Part shown: in pieces, positions 51,710 through 60,226 of the stretch
How positions within the stretch are numbered: position 1 is the first letter of the stretch
Layout of the letters: each line of letters begins with the position of its first letter
Source of the DNA: Phycisphaerae bacterium
GTDB taxonomy: Bacteria; Planctomycetota; Phycisphaerae; Sedimentisphaerales; Sedimentisphaeraceae
NCBI GenBank assembly: GCA_027078365.1
Contig: JALWYQ010000031.1
Span: forward strand, 58,323 to 122,322
DNA length: 64,000 nt
Direction: 5' to 3'
Made by a program: the position numbers and the translations under genes
Notes under the pieces: generated by a model
What the model saw: only the letters and a program-made list of their open reading frames with translations
Database searches by the model: none
What the model was told of the DNA's origin: nothing

Positions 51710-52447
51710 TTACATCGCCATTCCGCCGTCCACGCAAAGCACCTGACCGGTGATGTAACCAGTCTCATCACTTGCGAGGAAAGCAACTGCTCTAGCGATA
51801 TCTTCAGGTTCTCCGTATTTACGCATAGGTATGGTTGCTTTGGCAGCTTCCTTTACAGCGTCAGGTAGAATCTTAGTCATATCTGTATTGATAAAACCTG
51901 GGGCAATACAGTTAGAAGTTACGTTTTTCTTACCAACTTCGCGTGCCACAGATTTACTCATTCCAATCAAACCAGCCTTACTTGCGGCATAGTTTGCCGA
52001 GCCAGCCTGACCTAGAACAGCCGCAACAGAACTAATGTTGATAATTCTACCGAATTTATTACGTACCATAGACCTTAATACAGTTCTTGTCGCAAGAAAA
52101 GCTGCCTTTAGGTTAACGTTCATGAGGATGTCGTAATCAGATTCTTCCATCTGCATCATCAACTTATCGCGAGTTATTCCCGCATTGTTGACTAGGATGC
52201 TAACGCCGCCATACTCATTGCCCAAATCATTCAATGTCTGCGTTAGTTTCTCAGTGTCTGTGATATCGACGCATCTTGTTATAACGTTATAACCTGCATC
52301 TTTGGCAACCTGCTCGAGCTCACTTAACTGCTCGGCATTTAGGTCTAGTCCGGCAACTTCTCTACCTTGTTTAAGAAGCTCGAGTACGATAGCTCTACCG
52401 ATACCTCTTGCTGCACCAGTAACAACAGCTAATCTTTTCTCAGCCAT
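51710..52447 (-). CDS. fabG: 3-oxoacyl-ACP reductase
   Basis: A 245-residue short-chain dehydrogenase. It has the NADPH-binding TGAARGIGRAIVLEL, NNAGITRDKLMMQM and the catalytic Ser-Tyr-Lys set in INISSVAAVLGQAGSANYAASKAGL. FabG-specific C-terminal DETGYITGQVLCVDGGMAM is present. GGGAG precedes the ATG. It lies between fabD and acpP, as in most bacterial fab operons. Confidence 0.96.
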   Translation of the reverse strand: MAEKRLAVVTGAARGIGRAIVLELLKQGREVAGLDLNAEQLSELEQVAKDAGYNVITRCVDITDTEKLTQTLNDLGNEYGGVSILVNNAGITRDKLMMQMEESDYDILMNVNLKAAFLATRTVLRSMVRNKFGRIINISSVAAVLGQAGSANYAASKAGLIGMSKSVAREVGKKNVTSNCIAPGFINTDMTKILPDAVKEAAKATIPMRKYGEPEDIARAVAFLASDETGYITGQVLCVDGGMAM

Positions 52448-52485
52448 AGTATTGTTCTCCCAATTTTTTAGAATTATTGACTGTT

Positions 52486-53427
52486 TTAGTTATTAGCAAC
52501 CAACTCTTCTAGAGCTGCCACGTTGCTAAGATTTTTGACTTTAATTTTGCGGTTTATCTTTTTCATTAAACCGGTAAGGACTCGGCCTGGGCCGATTTCG
52601 TAGAAATCATCAAATCCCTCTTCTAAAAGCTTTTCCATGCTCTTTTGCCAAAGGATTGATTGTGTTAGCTGTTTTGTTAAACCTTGGCGTATTGAATCTG
52701 CATCACCGTAGTATTGTGCATTGATATTAGCCAATGTCGGTAGGGCATCATCAGAAATTTGAGCCTCGCTAAGAGCCTTTCCAAGTTCTTCTGCAGCAGG
52801 GGTCATTAAATCTGAATGAAATGCGCCAGCAACTTTGAGTACTACTGCTTTGAGAGCACCGTATTTTTCTTCTGCTAACTTAGCAGCCCTGTTGCAAGCA
52901 TCAGTCGTTCCACTTACAACAATCTGACCAGGGCAATTAAAATTCGCAGCGACCAATAACTCGCCTTGAGCAGCCTCTTTTATGAGCTCGTCGAGTTTTG
53001 CATCATCCAATTTAAGAATACTTACCATTGCTCCATCAGATGCATCCGCCGCCGCTTGCATAGCGTCACCACGCTTTTGAACCAACACTAAAGCGTCTTC
53101 GAAACTCATTCTGCCAGCAGCGTAAAGAGCGGTGTACTCGCCCAAGCTAAGACCTGCTGTTACATCTGGCTTTATTTGCTCGGCAACATCACTGGTTCTT
53201 ATAACTTCAAGAATCGCAACGCTTGTGGTAAATATCGCTGGTTGCGAAATAGTTGTTGAGTTAAGTTTCTCTTCTGGACCATCAAAACACAGTGATTTTA
53301 AATCGTAGCCCACGATATCATTTGCTTTATTGAAAATCTCATCGGCAACAGAAAAGCGAGATGCGATATCCTTACCCATGCCTACAACTTGCGCTCCCTG
53401 ACCGGGGAAAATAAATGCCGTCTTCAT
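52486..53427 (-). CDS. fabD: malonyl-CoA:ACP transacylase
   Basis: A 313-residue acyltransferase. The nucleophile serine is in AGLSLGEYTALYAAG and the histidine in KVAGAFHSDLM. FIFPGQGAQVVGMGKD opens the protein. It loads malonate onto ACP. It starts 40 bases after the fabH stop with AGGATTGAGG upstream. Confidence 0.96.
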   Translation of the reverse strand: MKTAFIFPGQGAQVVGMGKDIASRFSVADEIFNKANDIVGYDLKSLCFDGPEEKLNSTTISQPAIFTTSVAILEVIRTSDVAEQIKPDVTAGLSLGEYTALYAAGRMSFEDALVLVQKRGDAMQAAADASDGAMVSILKLDDAKLDELIKEAAQGELLVAANFNCPGQIVVSGTTDACNRAAKLAEEKYGALKAVVLKVAGAFHSDLMTPAAEELGKALSEAQISDDALPTLANINAQYYGDADSIRQGLTKQLTQSILWQKSMEKLLEEGFDDFYEIGPGRVLTGLMKKINRKIKVKNLSNVAALEELVANN

Positions 53428-53468
53428 GCCTCAATCCTTTGTTAAACTAGTATTTAAATTCTTTGCAA

Positions 53469-54485
53469 CTAGAGTCTAAAAATACTTGCACCCCACGTTA
53501 GTCCTGCTCCAAAAGCAACGAGTATAATAACATCGCCTTTTTTGGCATCGCCCGTCCTTAGGTACTCATCAAATGCGATAGGGATGGAGGCTGCTGAGGT
53601 ATTACCTGTTTTGTGTATATTTATGAATACTTGATCGTCTCGAAGCTTTAATCTCTTTGCAGACGATTCAATTATGCGAGCGTTCATCTGGTGAGGAATG
53701 CATATCTTGACATCTTCAACACTAAGGCCACAATTATCAAGACAATCAACAACCATCTCCACAATTCTTCTAACAGCAAGCTGATAAACTTCACGACCAT
53801 TAATCTTCATGTATTTCAAGCTAGGGTCTTGGAGTTCTTTGCTAACAGGATATCTTGAACCATACGCCTGGCAATTTAGCGATGTCCAACCAGAGCCATC
53901 GGCTGCGCAGTTTGTATATAGAAGACCACTCTTAGTATCTTCACTTGCTTGAAGTATAACAGCTCCAGCACCATCACCAAACAAGATACAGCTACCACGG
54001 TCAGTGTAGTCAGTAATCTTGCTAAGGGCTTCTGCGCCTATCACCAAAATATTTTTATAGCGACCTGAAGCTATAAAATTTTCTGCAATTGAAAGACCGT
54101 AGATAAATCCACTACATGCCGCTGTAACATCAAATGCAAAAGCGTTAGTAGCTCCAATACTATCCTGAACAAAGCAGGCCGTAGAAGGGAAAACCATCTC
54201 CGGAGTTATAGTAGCAACTATGATTAAGTCCAACTCTTTTGCATCCATACCAGCATTTTCAAGCGCCCTGCGCGATGCTTCTGCTGCAAGAGTTGCGGTA
54301 GTATCAGAATCACCACAAATATGGCGTTCTTTTATACCCGTGCGAGTAACAATCCACTCGTCATTAGTATCTACCATCTTAGAAAGATCATCATTGGTTA
54401 GAATTTTGTCAGGTAATGCAGAACCACTACCTACAATTACACCATTGTATTTTTTTTCAAAAGTGAGGCTTTGATTACTCATCAT
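53469..54485 (-). CDS. fabH: beta-ketoacyl-ACP synthase III
   Basis: A 338-residue KAS III, which starts fatty acid synthesis from acetyl-CoA or a branched primer. The Cys-His-Asn triad lies in FDVTAACSGFIYGL, CIPHQMNARII and NIHKTGNTSAASIP. GSCILFGDGAGAVIL is the expected glycine-rich segment. Tandem ATG codons at 54485 and 54482 overlap the end of plsX in another frame, with GGGG upstream, so coupling is likely. Confidence 0.95.
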   Translation of the reverse strand: MMSNQSLTFEKKYNGVIVGSGSALPDKILTNDDLSKMVDTNDEWIVTRTGIKERHICGDSDTTATLAAEASRRALENAGMDAKELDLIIVATITPEMVFPSTACFVQDSIGATNAFAFDVTAACSGFIYGLSIAENFIASGRYKNILVIGAEALSKITDYTDRGSCILFGDGAGAVILQASEDTKSGLLYTNCAADGSGWTSLNCQAYGSRYPVSKELQDPSLKYMKINGREVYQLAVRRIVEMVVDCLDNCGLSVEDVKICIPHQMNARIIESSAKRLKLRDDQVFINIHKTGNTSAASIPIAFDEYLRTGDAKKGDVIILVAFGAGLTWGASIFRL

Positions 54486-55494
54486 TTGTCCCCGTGGTAG
54501 AACCTGCAAGATGCTCTACTATTTTGTCATTAATATGAAGTTCATTGAATTGCTTTGCTGCAAATATAGCGTTTTTTATGGTTCTTGCCTTGCTAGAGCC
54601 ATGACAGATAACGCTTGTTCCGTTTACGCCCAAAAGTAACGCTCCGCCGTACTCATGATAGTCGTACTTTTTGTAGAAGTTTTTCATCACGCCTTTTAGC
54701 AAAGGAACCAAAGCTAGGAGCAACAGGCTCTTCTTGACTTCTTGTTTAAGGGCCTCAAAAAGTCCGCTGACTAGCCCTTCAGTAAGCTTTAATATCACAT
54801 TACCAACAAAGCCTTCACAAACAACAACATCACAAACACCATTGAATACATCGCGACCTTCGATATTGCCTATGAAATTTATACGATCATCAGCAAGCAA
54901 TAATTCACGAGTTTTCTTTGTGATATCATTTCCTTTGGTGTCTTCTTCGCCAATACTCATAAGGCCAACACGCGGTCTATCAATTTTATACATGTCATGA
55001 ATAAAGAGACTAGACATTACAGCATATTGGTAGAGGTTCATCGGCTTACAGGCAACGTTGGCTCCAACATCACAAACTGCAACAGGGCCCTTAAATGTAG
55101 GCATGATAACAGAGATGCCAGGGCGATTAACCCCTGCAAGATTTCTCATTCGAAGTTGACAAGCTGCTACGCACGCACCGGTATTGCCCGCTGAGATAAC
55201 AGCGTCAACTTTCCCTCTAGAAGCAAGTTTGGCCATAACGCCAATCGAGCTATCTTTTTTCTTGCGCAATGCATCGACAGGAGGTTCGTCCATACCAATA
55301 ACTTCACTGGCGTTGACAATCTTAATTTTAGAACTGTCATAATTGAAACCAGCCAGCTTCGAAGTTATCAACTCTTCTGGACCGACCAAATAAAGCTCGT
55401 CGTCCTTGTCGAGCATACTTAGGGCATCTATCGCACCAGCTATAACGATATCCGGTGCATCATCGCCACCCATAGCGTCAATTGCGATACGCAT
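54475..55494 (-). CDS. plsX: phosphate acyltransferase PlsX
   Basis: A 339-residue acyl-ACP:phosphate acyltransferase that makes acyl-phosphate for phospholipid synthesis. RIAIDAMGGDDAPDIVIAGAI, SAGNTGA, GANVACKPMNLYQYAVM and GNIEGRDVFNGVCDVVVCEGFVGNVILK are diagnostic. It starts two bases after the rpmF stop. Expected size is about 330-350. Confidence 0.97.
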   Translation of the reverse strand: MRIAIDAMGGDDAPDIVIAGAIDALSMLDKDDELYLVGPEELITSKLAGFNYDSSKIKIVNASEVIGMDEPPVDALRKKKDSSIGVMAKLASRGKVDAVISAGNTGACVAACQLRMRNLAGVNRPGISVIMPTFKGPVAVCDVGANVACKPMNLYQYAVMSSLFIHDMYKIDRPRVGLMSIGEEDTKGNDITKKTRELLLADDRINFIGNIEGRDVFNGVCDVVVCEGFVGNVILKLTEGLVSGLFEALKQEVKKSLLLLALVPLLKGVMKNFYKKYDYHEYGGALLLGVNGTSVICHGSSKARTIKNAIFAAKQFNELHINDKIVEHLAGSTTGTNDE

Positions 55495-55496
55495 TT

Positions 55497-55685
55497 CTAA
55501 TTAGCATCCTCTTTATTGAGGTCAAGACTAATACTCTTATTGACATAACCACAATTGGCACAAGCCGCATGAGGAAGCTTAGCTGTTCCACATTGCTGAC
55601 ACAGTGCATAATTAACTGGCTTTAGGCTATGGTGACTTCTACGAGTCCTAGTTCTAGTTTTACTAACTTTCTTTACAGGTAACAT
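55497..55685 (-). CDS. rpmF: 50S ribosomal protein bL32
   Basis: A 62-residue L32. The N-terminus MLPVKKVSKTRTRTRRSHHSL and the zinc ribbon CQQC...CANC identify the zinc-binding (C+) form. It is the first gene of the fab operon, an arrangement found widely. GGAGCAG stands before the ATG. A leader of about 170 bases with inverted repeats precedes it. Confidence 0.96.
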   Translation of the reverse strand: MLPVKKVSKTRTRTRRSHHSLKPVNYALCQQCGTAKLPHAACANCGYVNKSISLDLNKEDAN

Positions 55686-55703
55686 TTAACTGCTCCAATT
55701 CTG

Positions 55704-55775
55704 GTTACTATTTAAGCCATAAAACTTAAACCCCACCACTAGCTTCTTACTCGCTAGCAAGCAGGGAATAGTAAC
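55704..55775 (-). promoter_or_regulatory. structured 5' leader of the rpmF-fab operon
   Basis: GTTACTATT and AATAGTAAC (55704-55712 and 55767-55775) close a 72-base domain just before the rpmF ribosome-binding site. Within it CTAGC/GCTAG and CCC/GGG can form a nested stem. Such folding would suit a ribosomal-protein autoregulation site or another cis-regulator. It matches no riboswitch I know. Confidence 0.5.
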
Positions 55776-55863
55776 AAATTTATATTTAAGCAGACATCAA
55801 TCCTTAATGCTGCCATCCTTTATACGCGTGCAAACAATTAGCCTGCACCAATTTTAGATGCCT

Positions 55864-55892
55864 TAAATATCCAAATAACACTACTTTGTCAA
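55864..55892 (-). promoter_or_regulatory. sigma-70-like promoter of the rpmF-fab operon
   Basis: On the minus strand TTGACA (55887-55892) and TATTTA (55864-55869) are 17 bases apart. The transcript would begin near 55857. Confidence 0.65.
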
Positions 55893-56118
55893 GCTAAAAT
55901 TAACTTTGGCATACAATTATAGATACAGGCCAATAGAAATAAAGCTAAAATGCTTTTTTAATTCACCAAAACGAGTCGCAAATATTCATAACTCTATACA
56001 AAAAGTGAGCTTATTGCAATTTTGCAATTGAATTATGCAGTATTTTATGGCAGATTACGGTTGTTGAGTTTTTGTTTTATATTTAATAATTTTCACAAAT
56101 ATTATTCGGGCTCTAGTT

Positions 56119-56850
56119 ATGACAAAAAAAACTGGAAGAATGGCTTTATACGAGGCTATAGGCGCTAGTAAGGGGAGCCTCACTGGTGGGAAAACCCACA
56201 ACAGTGGTACTGGTAAGCAAGATGGTCATTCTCAAAAAGTTGCTGGTATATTTGGAAAGAAATTCTACTTAGAATTAGATATTTCCAAAATAGCAATATC
56301 TCTATTAGCTTTACTAGTGTTATTGCTAGGCGCATTTAAAATAGGGCAACTAACTAGTAGAAGCAGGGCAGATGCTGTTGCCATCAGTGATAACACTAGT
56401 AGCCAAAAGATTGAAAAAAACGAAAACGTTGCATATGTTAGTCAAAAACCAACGCCAAAACCAAGGGCTACTGTGTATGTTCCACCAAAACCAACAGACA
56501 AGCTAATAAAAGAAACGATCAAGCCTCAAAAGCCCGCCGTGGCTACGACCAAAAAAAATGCAGACAACGTAATATGCGTTACTAGATATATGATAAAAAG
56601 AGATCTTATTCCGGTAAAAGAATACTTTGCCAAAAACGGAATAGAACTAGAGATAATAAAAAAATCAAACAACTATTTACTTATCACTAAAAAACGTTAT
56701 ACTGGCGGTTTCACTAGAATTGGTACGGAGGCTTACAATGACCTTCGTAAGATTAAACGCATAGGCGCATACTATAGTGCTCCTGAAGAGTTTGAGCCAT
56801 TTGGTTCAAAACCTTTCCAAGATGCGTATGGAATGAAATTGAAGAAGTAA
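56119..56850 (+). CDS. membrane protein with SPOR-like C-terminal domain
   Basis: 243 residues. A polar Gly/Lys-rich N-terminus (MTKKTGRMALYEAIGASKGS) is followed by one membrane segment (about 54-75), a Pro/Lys-rich linker (about 95-150) and a small alpha/beta domain (about 152-215) that resembles SPOR domains in layout: beta, helix, beta (VICVTRYMIKRDLIPVKEYFAKNGIELEIIKKSNNYLLITK). A peptidoglycan-related role is possible but inferred. The TIGR04137 gene follows 27 bases later. Confidence 0.6.
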   Translation: MTKKTGRMALYEAIGASKGSLTGGKTHNSGTGKQDGHSQKVAGIFGKKFYLELDISKIAISLLALLVLLLGAFKIGQLTSRSRADAVAISDNTSSQKIEKNENVAYVSQKPTPKPRATVYVPPKPTDKLIKETIKPQKPAVATTKKNADNVICVTRYMIKRDLIPVKEYFAKNGIELEIIKKSNNYLLITKKRYTGGFTRIGTEAYNDLRKIKRIGAYYSAPEEFEPFGSKPFQDAYGMKLKK

Positions 56851-56877
56851 AAAAAAGTAATATAGGAGATATTCAGA

Positions 56878-57066
56878 ATGAGTATTGATCGTTCTCTAAA
56901 AATTAACAACGCTTTGAGTAGGCACCGCAATGTTCTATCTCGTAAAGAACGTATAGAGAAGCTTCAGGAAGAAGGCCTATGGAAAGAAGGCGATGACGTT
57001 ACTGGTCTTGTAAAGGTCTCCAACTATAAAGTTGGTGGTGGTAAGAAGAAGAAAAAAGCTGACTAG
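56878..57066 (+). CDS. small basic protein, TIGR04137 family
   Basis: 62 residues. MSIDRSLKINNALSRHRNVLSRKERIEKLQEEG matches the small basic protein family described from Chlamydiae, Verrucomicrobia and Planctomycetes, where it is thought to be associated with rRNA or ribosomes. The Lys-rich tail (GGGKKKKKAD) is typical. ATAGGAG precedes the ATG. It is the clearest taxonomic marker in the window. Confidence 0.9.
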   Translation: MSIDRSLKINNALSRHRNVLSRKERIEKLQEEGLWKEGDDVTGLVKVSNYKVGGGKKKKKAD

Positions 57067-57111
57067 TACGCAACAATGACTATATTTTAGTTATATAAGT
57101 TTTGTTTTTTT

Positions 57112-57147
57112 AAGCCGCTGAGGCTATATTCTCTTAGCGGCTTTTTT
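57112..57147 (+). terminator. intrinsic terminator after the TIGR04137 gene
   Basis: AAGCCGCT (57112-57119) pairs with AGCGGCTT (57136-57143), followed by TTTT. Confidence 0.85.
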
Positions 57148-57189
57148 AGTGCGCATTGACTATCTCAAAGTAGAATAGGGGATTTATTT

Positions 57190-58296
57190 ATGAATTATCT
57201 TGCACAGAGAACTCAAGCAATTGATGCTAGTGGAATACGTAAAGTGTTCGCCTTGGCTGCAAAATTAAAGGACCCTGTCAATTTCTCTATAGGATTACCA
57301 GATTTTGATGTTCCGCAGGTAATTAAAGATTCAGCGATAGAGGCGATACAGGCAGGGCACAATCGATACTCACAGACAGCAGGGGACGAACAATTAAAGG
57401 CAAAACTCACTAAGGCTATAGAAAATGAATACAATTGGCAAGAGCCATCAGTACTCGTAACTAGCGGAGTGAGCGGTTCGTTACTACTAAGCTTCATGGC
57501 GTTAATTAATCCTGGTGATGAGGTAATAATACCAGATCCGTATTTCGTTATATATAAACACCTAATTAATATGCTCGGTGGCAAATGCGTCTTCATTGAC
57601 ACATACCCAGATTTCAAATTGCCTGTTCAAAAAATCGAAGATGCAATAACTGAGAAAACAAAACTCATAATAGTCAACTCTCCAGCAAATCCAACCGGTG
57701 TTGTTTACGATGAAGCCGAGCTAAAAGAACTTGCACAAGTCGCCAAAAAGCATGATGTAATAGTTATGAGCGACGAGATATACGATAAGTTTAGCTATGA
57801 TAAGCCATGCGCAAGCATTGCAAATCATTACGAAAAAACAATCCTGCTCAAAGGCTTCAGTAAATCATACGCTATGACAGGCTGGCGTATGGCATATACC
57901 GCAACAACTAAGGCACTAGAGCCACTAATTAATGAAATGGCAAAAATCCAGCAATACACTTTTGTCTGCGCACCTACTCCGTTCCAAAAGGCAGCAATAA
58001 CAGCGGTTAATACGGATATAACTAGCTACGTTGATGCTTACAGAGTTAAACGCGATGCAATATACAATGGCCTAAAGGACAAATTTGAGATTACCAAACC
58101 TGCAGGGGCGTTTTATGCTTTCGTAAAAGCTCCTAATGCAAGTGCAACAGAATTTGTAAAGAAGGCAATTGAGAACAACGTGCTAATAATACCTGGTAAT
58201 GTCTTTAGCGAACAGGACAGTCATTTCAGAATTAGCTATGCAACAACAGATGAAAAAATCGCACAAGGTATCGAAATTCTAAATAGTCTGGTATAG
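57190..58296 (+). CDS. aspartate/aromatic-type aminotransferase (class I/II)
   Basis: A 368-residue fold-type I aminotransferase. INFSIGLPDFDVP-like opening, AGHNRYSQTAGDEQLK, NSPANPTGVVYDEAEL, MSDEIYDKFSYD and the PLP lysine in LKGFSKSYAMTGWRMAY are typical of AspB/AspC relatives. The substrate is not determined. It begins behind ATAGGGG and has its own terminator, so it is monocistronic. It is a different subgroup from the aminotransferase at 36736. Confidence 0.9.
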   Translation: MNYLAQRTQAIDASGIRKVFALAAKLKDPVNFSIGLPDFDVPQVIKDSAIEAIQAGHNRYSQTAGDEQLKAKLTKAIENEYNWQEPSVLVTSGVSGSLLLSFMALINPGDEVIIPDPYFVIYKHLINMLGGKCVFIDTYPDFKLPVQKIEDAITEKTKLIIVNSPANPTGVVYDEAELKELAQVAKKHDVIVMSDEIYDKFSYDKPCASIANHYEKTILLKGFSKSYAMTGWRMAYTATTKALEPLINEMAKIQQYTFVCAPTPFQKAAITAVNTDITSYVDAYRVKRDAIYNGLKDKFEITKPAGAFYAFVKAPNASATEFVKKAIENNVLIIPGNVFSEQDSHFRISYATTDEKIAQGIEILNSLV

Positions 58297-58320
58297 ATAA
58301 TACCTGCAACAAACAAGAAA

Positions 58321-58350
58321 AACAGTAAATCTTGCATTTACTGTTTTTTT
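58321..58350 (+). terminator. intrinsic terminator after the aminotransferase
   Basis: AACAGTAAA (58321-58329) pairs with TTTACTGTT (58337-58345), followed by TTTTTTT. Confidence 0.88.
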
Positions 58351-58371
58351 ATTAGATAAATTTTTACAAAA

Positions 58372-58412
58372 TGTTAGCATTCTAATATTAATCTAACATT
58401 AGCAATTTATAT
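58372..58412 (+). promoter_or_regulatory. Pho-box-like element and -10 of the Na/Pi cotransporter
   Basis: The block 58372-58403 has TGTTA, CTAAT and CTAAC cores at 11-base spacing and ends CTAACATTAGC, as before phoB. TTATAT (58407-58412) follows after three bases in the position of the phoB TATGAT. The start codon lies 77 bases downstream. Confidence 0.65.
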
Positions 58413-58488
58413 GTTGGTTAAAAGTTGGATTTAAAGGTTCCACAATATAAATTTGCTGAAATAGCTACATTATTAGGAGTTTAAAAGT

Positions 58489-60171
58489 ATGGATACGGCC
58501 CAATTGTTTAAGATTTTCTTTGAAGTTGTCGGTGGACTTGGAATATTCCTGCTTGGTATGAGGTATATGTCCGATTCTATGCAAGCTGTTGCCGGTGAAA
58601 AACTCAGGCGTATGATTGGTGCTATAACAAACAATCGTATTATGGCGTGCGGTGTCGGAGTTTTGGTAACCTGTTTGATTCAATCAAGTTCGATTACCAC
58701 TGTGATGGTTGTCGGAATGGTTAATGCAGGAATCATGACACTGATGCAGGCAATTGGCGTGGTTCTTGGTGCAAATATTGGTACTACAATCACTGGCTGG
58801 ATTCTTGTTCTCAAGATTGGAAAGTATGGCTTGCCTATGATTGGTATCGCGGCGTTCTTCTTCCTATTCTCAAAAAAAGAGCGAGTTAGGTATATAGCAA
58901 TGCTCGTACTTGGCCTTGGAATGATTTTCTACGGCTTGATGCTCATGAAAAACGGCTTTAAGCCTCTTCGTTCTATGAGCTGGTTTACCGAATGGTTCCA
59001 TGCATTTTCACCTTCAACATACCTTGGCGTGCTAAAATGTTGCCTTGTTGGTGCCGTCCTAACAGCGATTGTACAATCATCCTCAGCAACGCTGGGTATT
59101 ACAATTGGACTTGCAACAACTGGTATCATTGATTACCCAACAGCTGCAGCACTTGTTCTTGGCGAAAACATTGGTACAACAATCACGGCTTTCCTAGCCT
59201 CTCTCGGTGCGTCAACAGCAGCTAAGAGAGCATCGTACGCTCATATATTTGTCAATGTCTTTGGAGTTGCATGGATAACATCTCCACTTATATTCTTCGC
59301 GTATATATCACACGTAAGAGGATTTATGGGGGTTGATCCAACATTCAAAATCGTCGGTGAAGGACAAATGAGTGTGGCTCAAATGACAAGTTGCATCGCA
59401 GCTACACACACAGGCTTTAACTTAATAAACGTAGCAATAATCCTGCCATTTATAGGCGTAGTGGCCAAGATTCTCGAAAAGATTGCACCGGATAAAACTT
59501 ATGATGAAGCAAGCCATCTAACATACCTAGATACAAGAATGCTACAATCAGCAGCGTTGAGTATTGAACAGTCCCAAAAAGAGGTAGAACACATGGGAGA
59601 AGTGGCAGAAACTATGCTGGGCGACCTTAGAAGCTTTATCTCAAATCCTGACCCTGAGATAAAGGAAAAGATTTTTGCCGCTGAAAAGAAATTAGATTAC
59701 ATACAAAAAGAAGTCGCTGAATTTTTGACATTAGCACTTACTCAGAACCTCCCTCAAGAGGCCGCTATGCAGGTGAGAGGGCAGTTGAGGCTTGCTGATG
59801 AAATCGAAACGATTAGTGATTATGTAGCCAATATATTAAAGCTCAATTTAAAGATCAATGATACAGGTGAGAAGCTATCACAAGAAGGCCTGAATGAGGT
59901 TCTAGAGTTGCACGATGCCGTTCAAAGTTTCCTATCACATGTGAACAAATCGATTAAAGAAGGTAGAAGAGATGTTCTGCCTGAAGCGGAAGTTAAAACA
60001 AAGGCAATAACACACCTCATGAAAGACTGCAGGGCGAAACACCTAGAGAGGGTATCGCAAGGCAAAATTCCACCTCTAAAGAGCTTAGCATTCACTGATA
60101 TCTTAAATTCTTACAGAAGAATTAATGATCACACGTTCAATATGATTGAGGTTCAAGCTGGCGAGAAATAG
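58489..60171 (+). CDS. Na/Pi cotransporter with C-terminal PhoU-like domain
   Basis: 560 residues. The membrane part (about 1-320) has two Na_Pi_cotrans repeats with the QSSS signatures TCLIQSSSITTVMVVGMV and TAIVQSSSATLGITIGLA and the matching GANIGTTITGW and GENIGTTITAFL. From about 350 onward it is a PhoU-like helical bundle (EQSQKEVEHMGEVAETMLGDL and following). It would import inorganic phosphate with sodium. ATTAGGAG precedes the ATG. A Pho-box-like element upstream ties it to the PhoB regulator at 39961. Confidence 0.93.
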   Translation: MDTAQLFKIFFEVVGGLGIFLLGMRYMSDSMQAVAGEKLRRMIGAITNNRIMACGVGVLVTCLIQSSSITTVMVVGMVNAGIMTLMQAIGVVLGANIGTTITGWILVLKIGKYGLPMIGIAAFFFLFSKKERVRYIAMLVLGLGMIFYGLMLMKNGFKPLRSMSWFTEWFHAFSPSTYLGVLKCCLVGAVLTAIVQSSSATLGITIGLATTGIIDYPTAAALVLGENIGTTITAFLASLGASTAAKRASYAHIFVNVFGVAWITSPLIFFAYISHVRGFMGVDPTFKIVGEGQMSVAQMTSCIAATHTGFNLINVAIILPFIGVVAKILEKIAPDKTYDEASHLTYLDTRMLQSAALSIEQSQKEVEHMGEVAETMLGDLRSFISNPDPEIKEKIFAAEKKLDYIQKEVAEFLTLALTQNLPQEAAMQVRGQLRLADEIETISDYVANILKLNLKINDTGEKLSQEGLNEVLELHDAVQSFLSHVNKSIKEGRRDVLPEAEVKTKAITHLMKDCRAKHLERVSQGKIPPLKSLAFTDILNSYRRINDHTFNMIEVQAGEK

Positions 60172-60190
60172 CAACCTAAAATTCAACAAA

Positions 60191-60226
60191 AAGAAGGGCA
60201 CTTGAAACTATTCAAGTGCCCTTTTA
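60191..60226 (+). terminator. intrinsic terminator after the Na/Pi cotransporter
   Basis: AAGGGCACTTGAA (60194-60206) pairs with TTCAAGTGCCCTT (60211-60223), followed by a short T-run. Confidence 0.88.
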
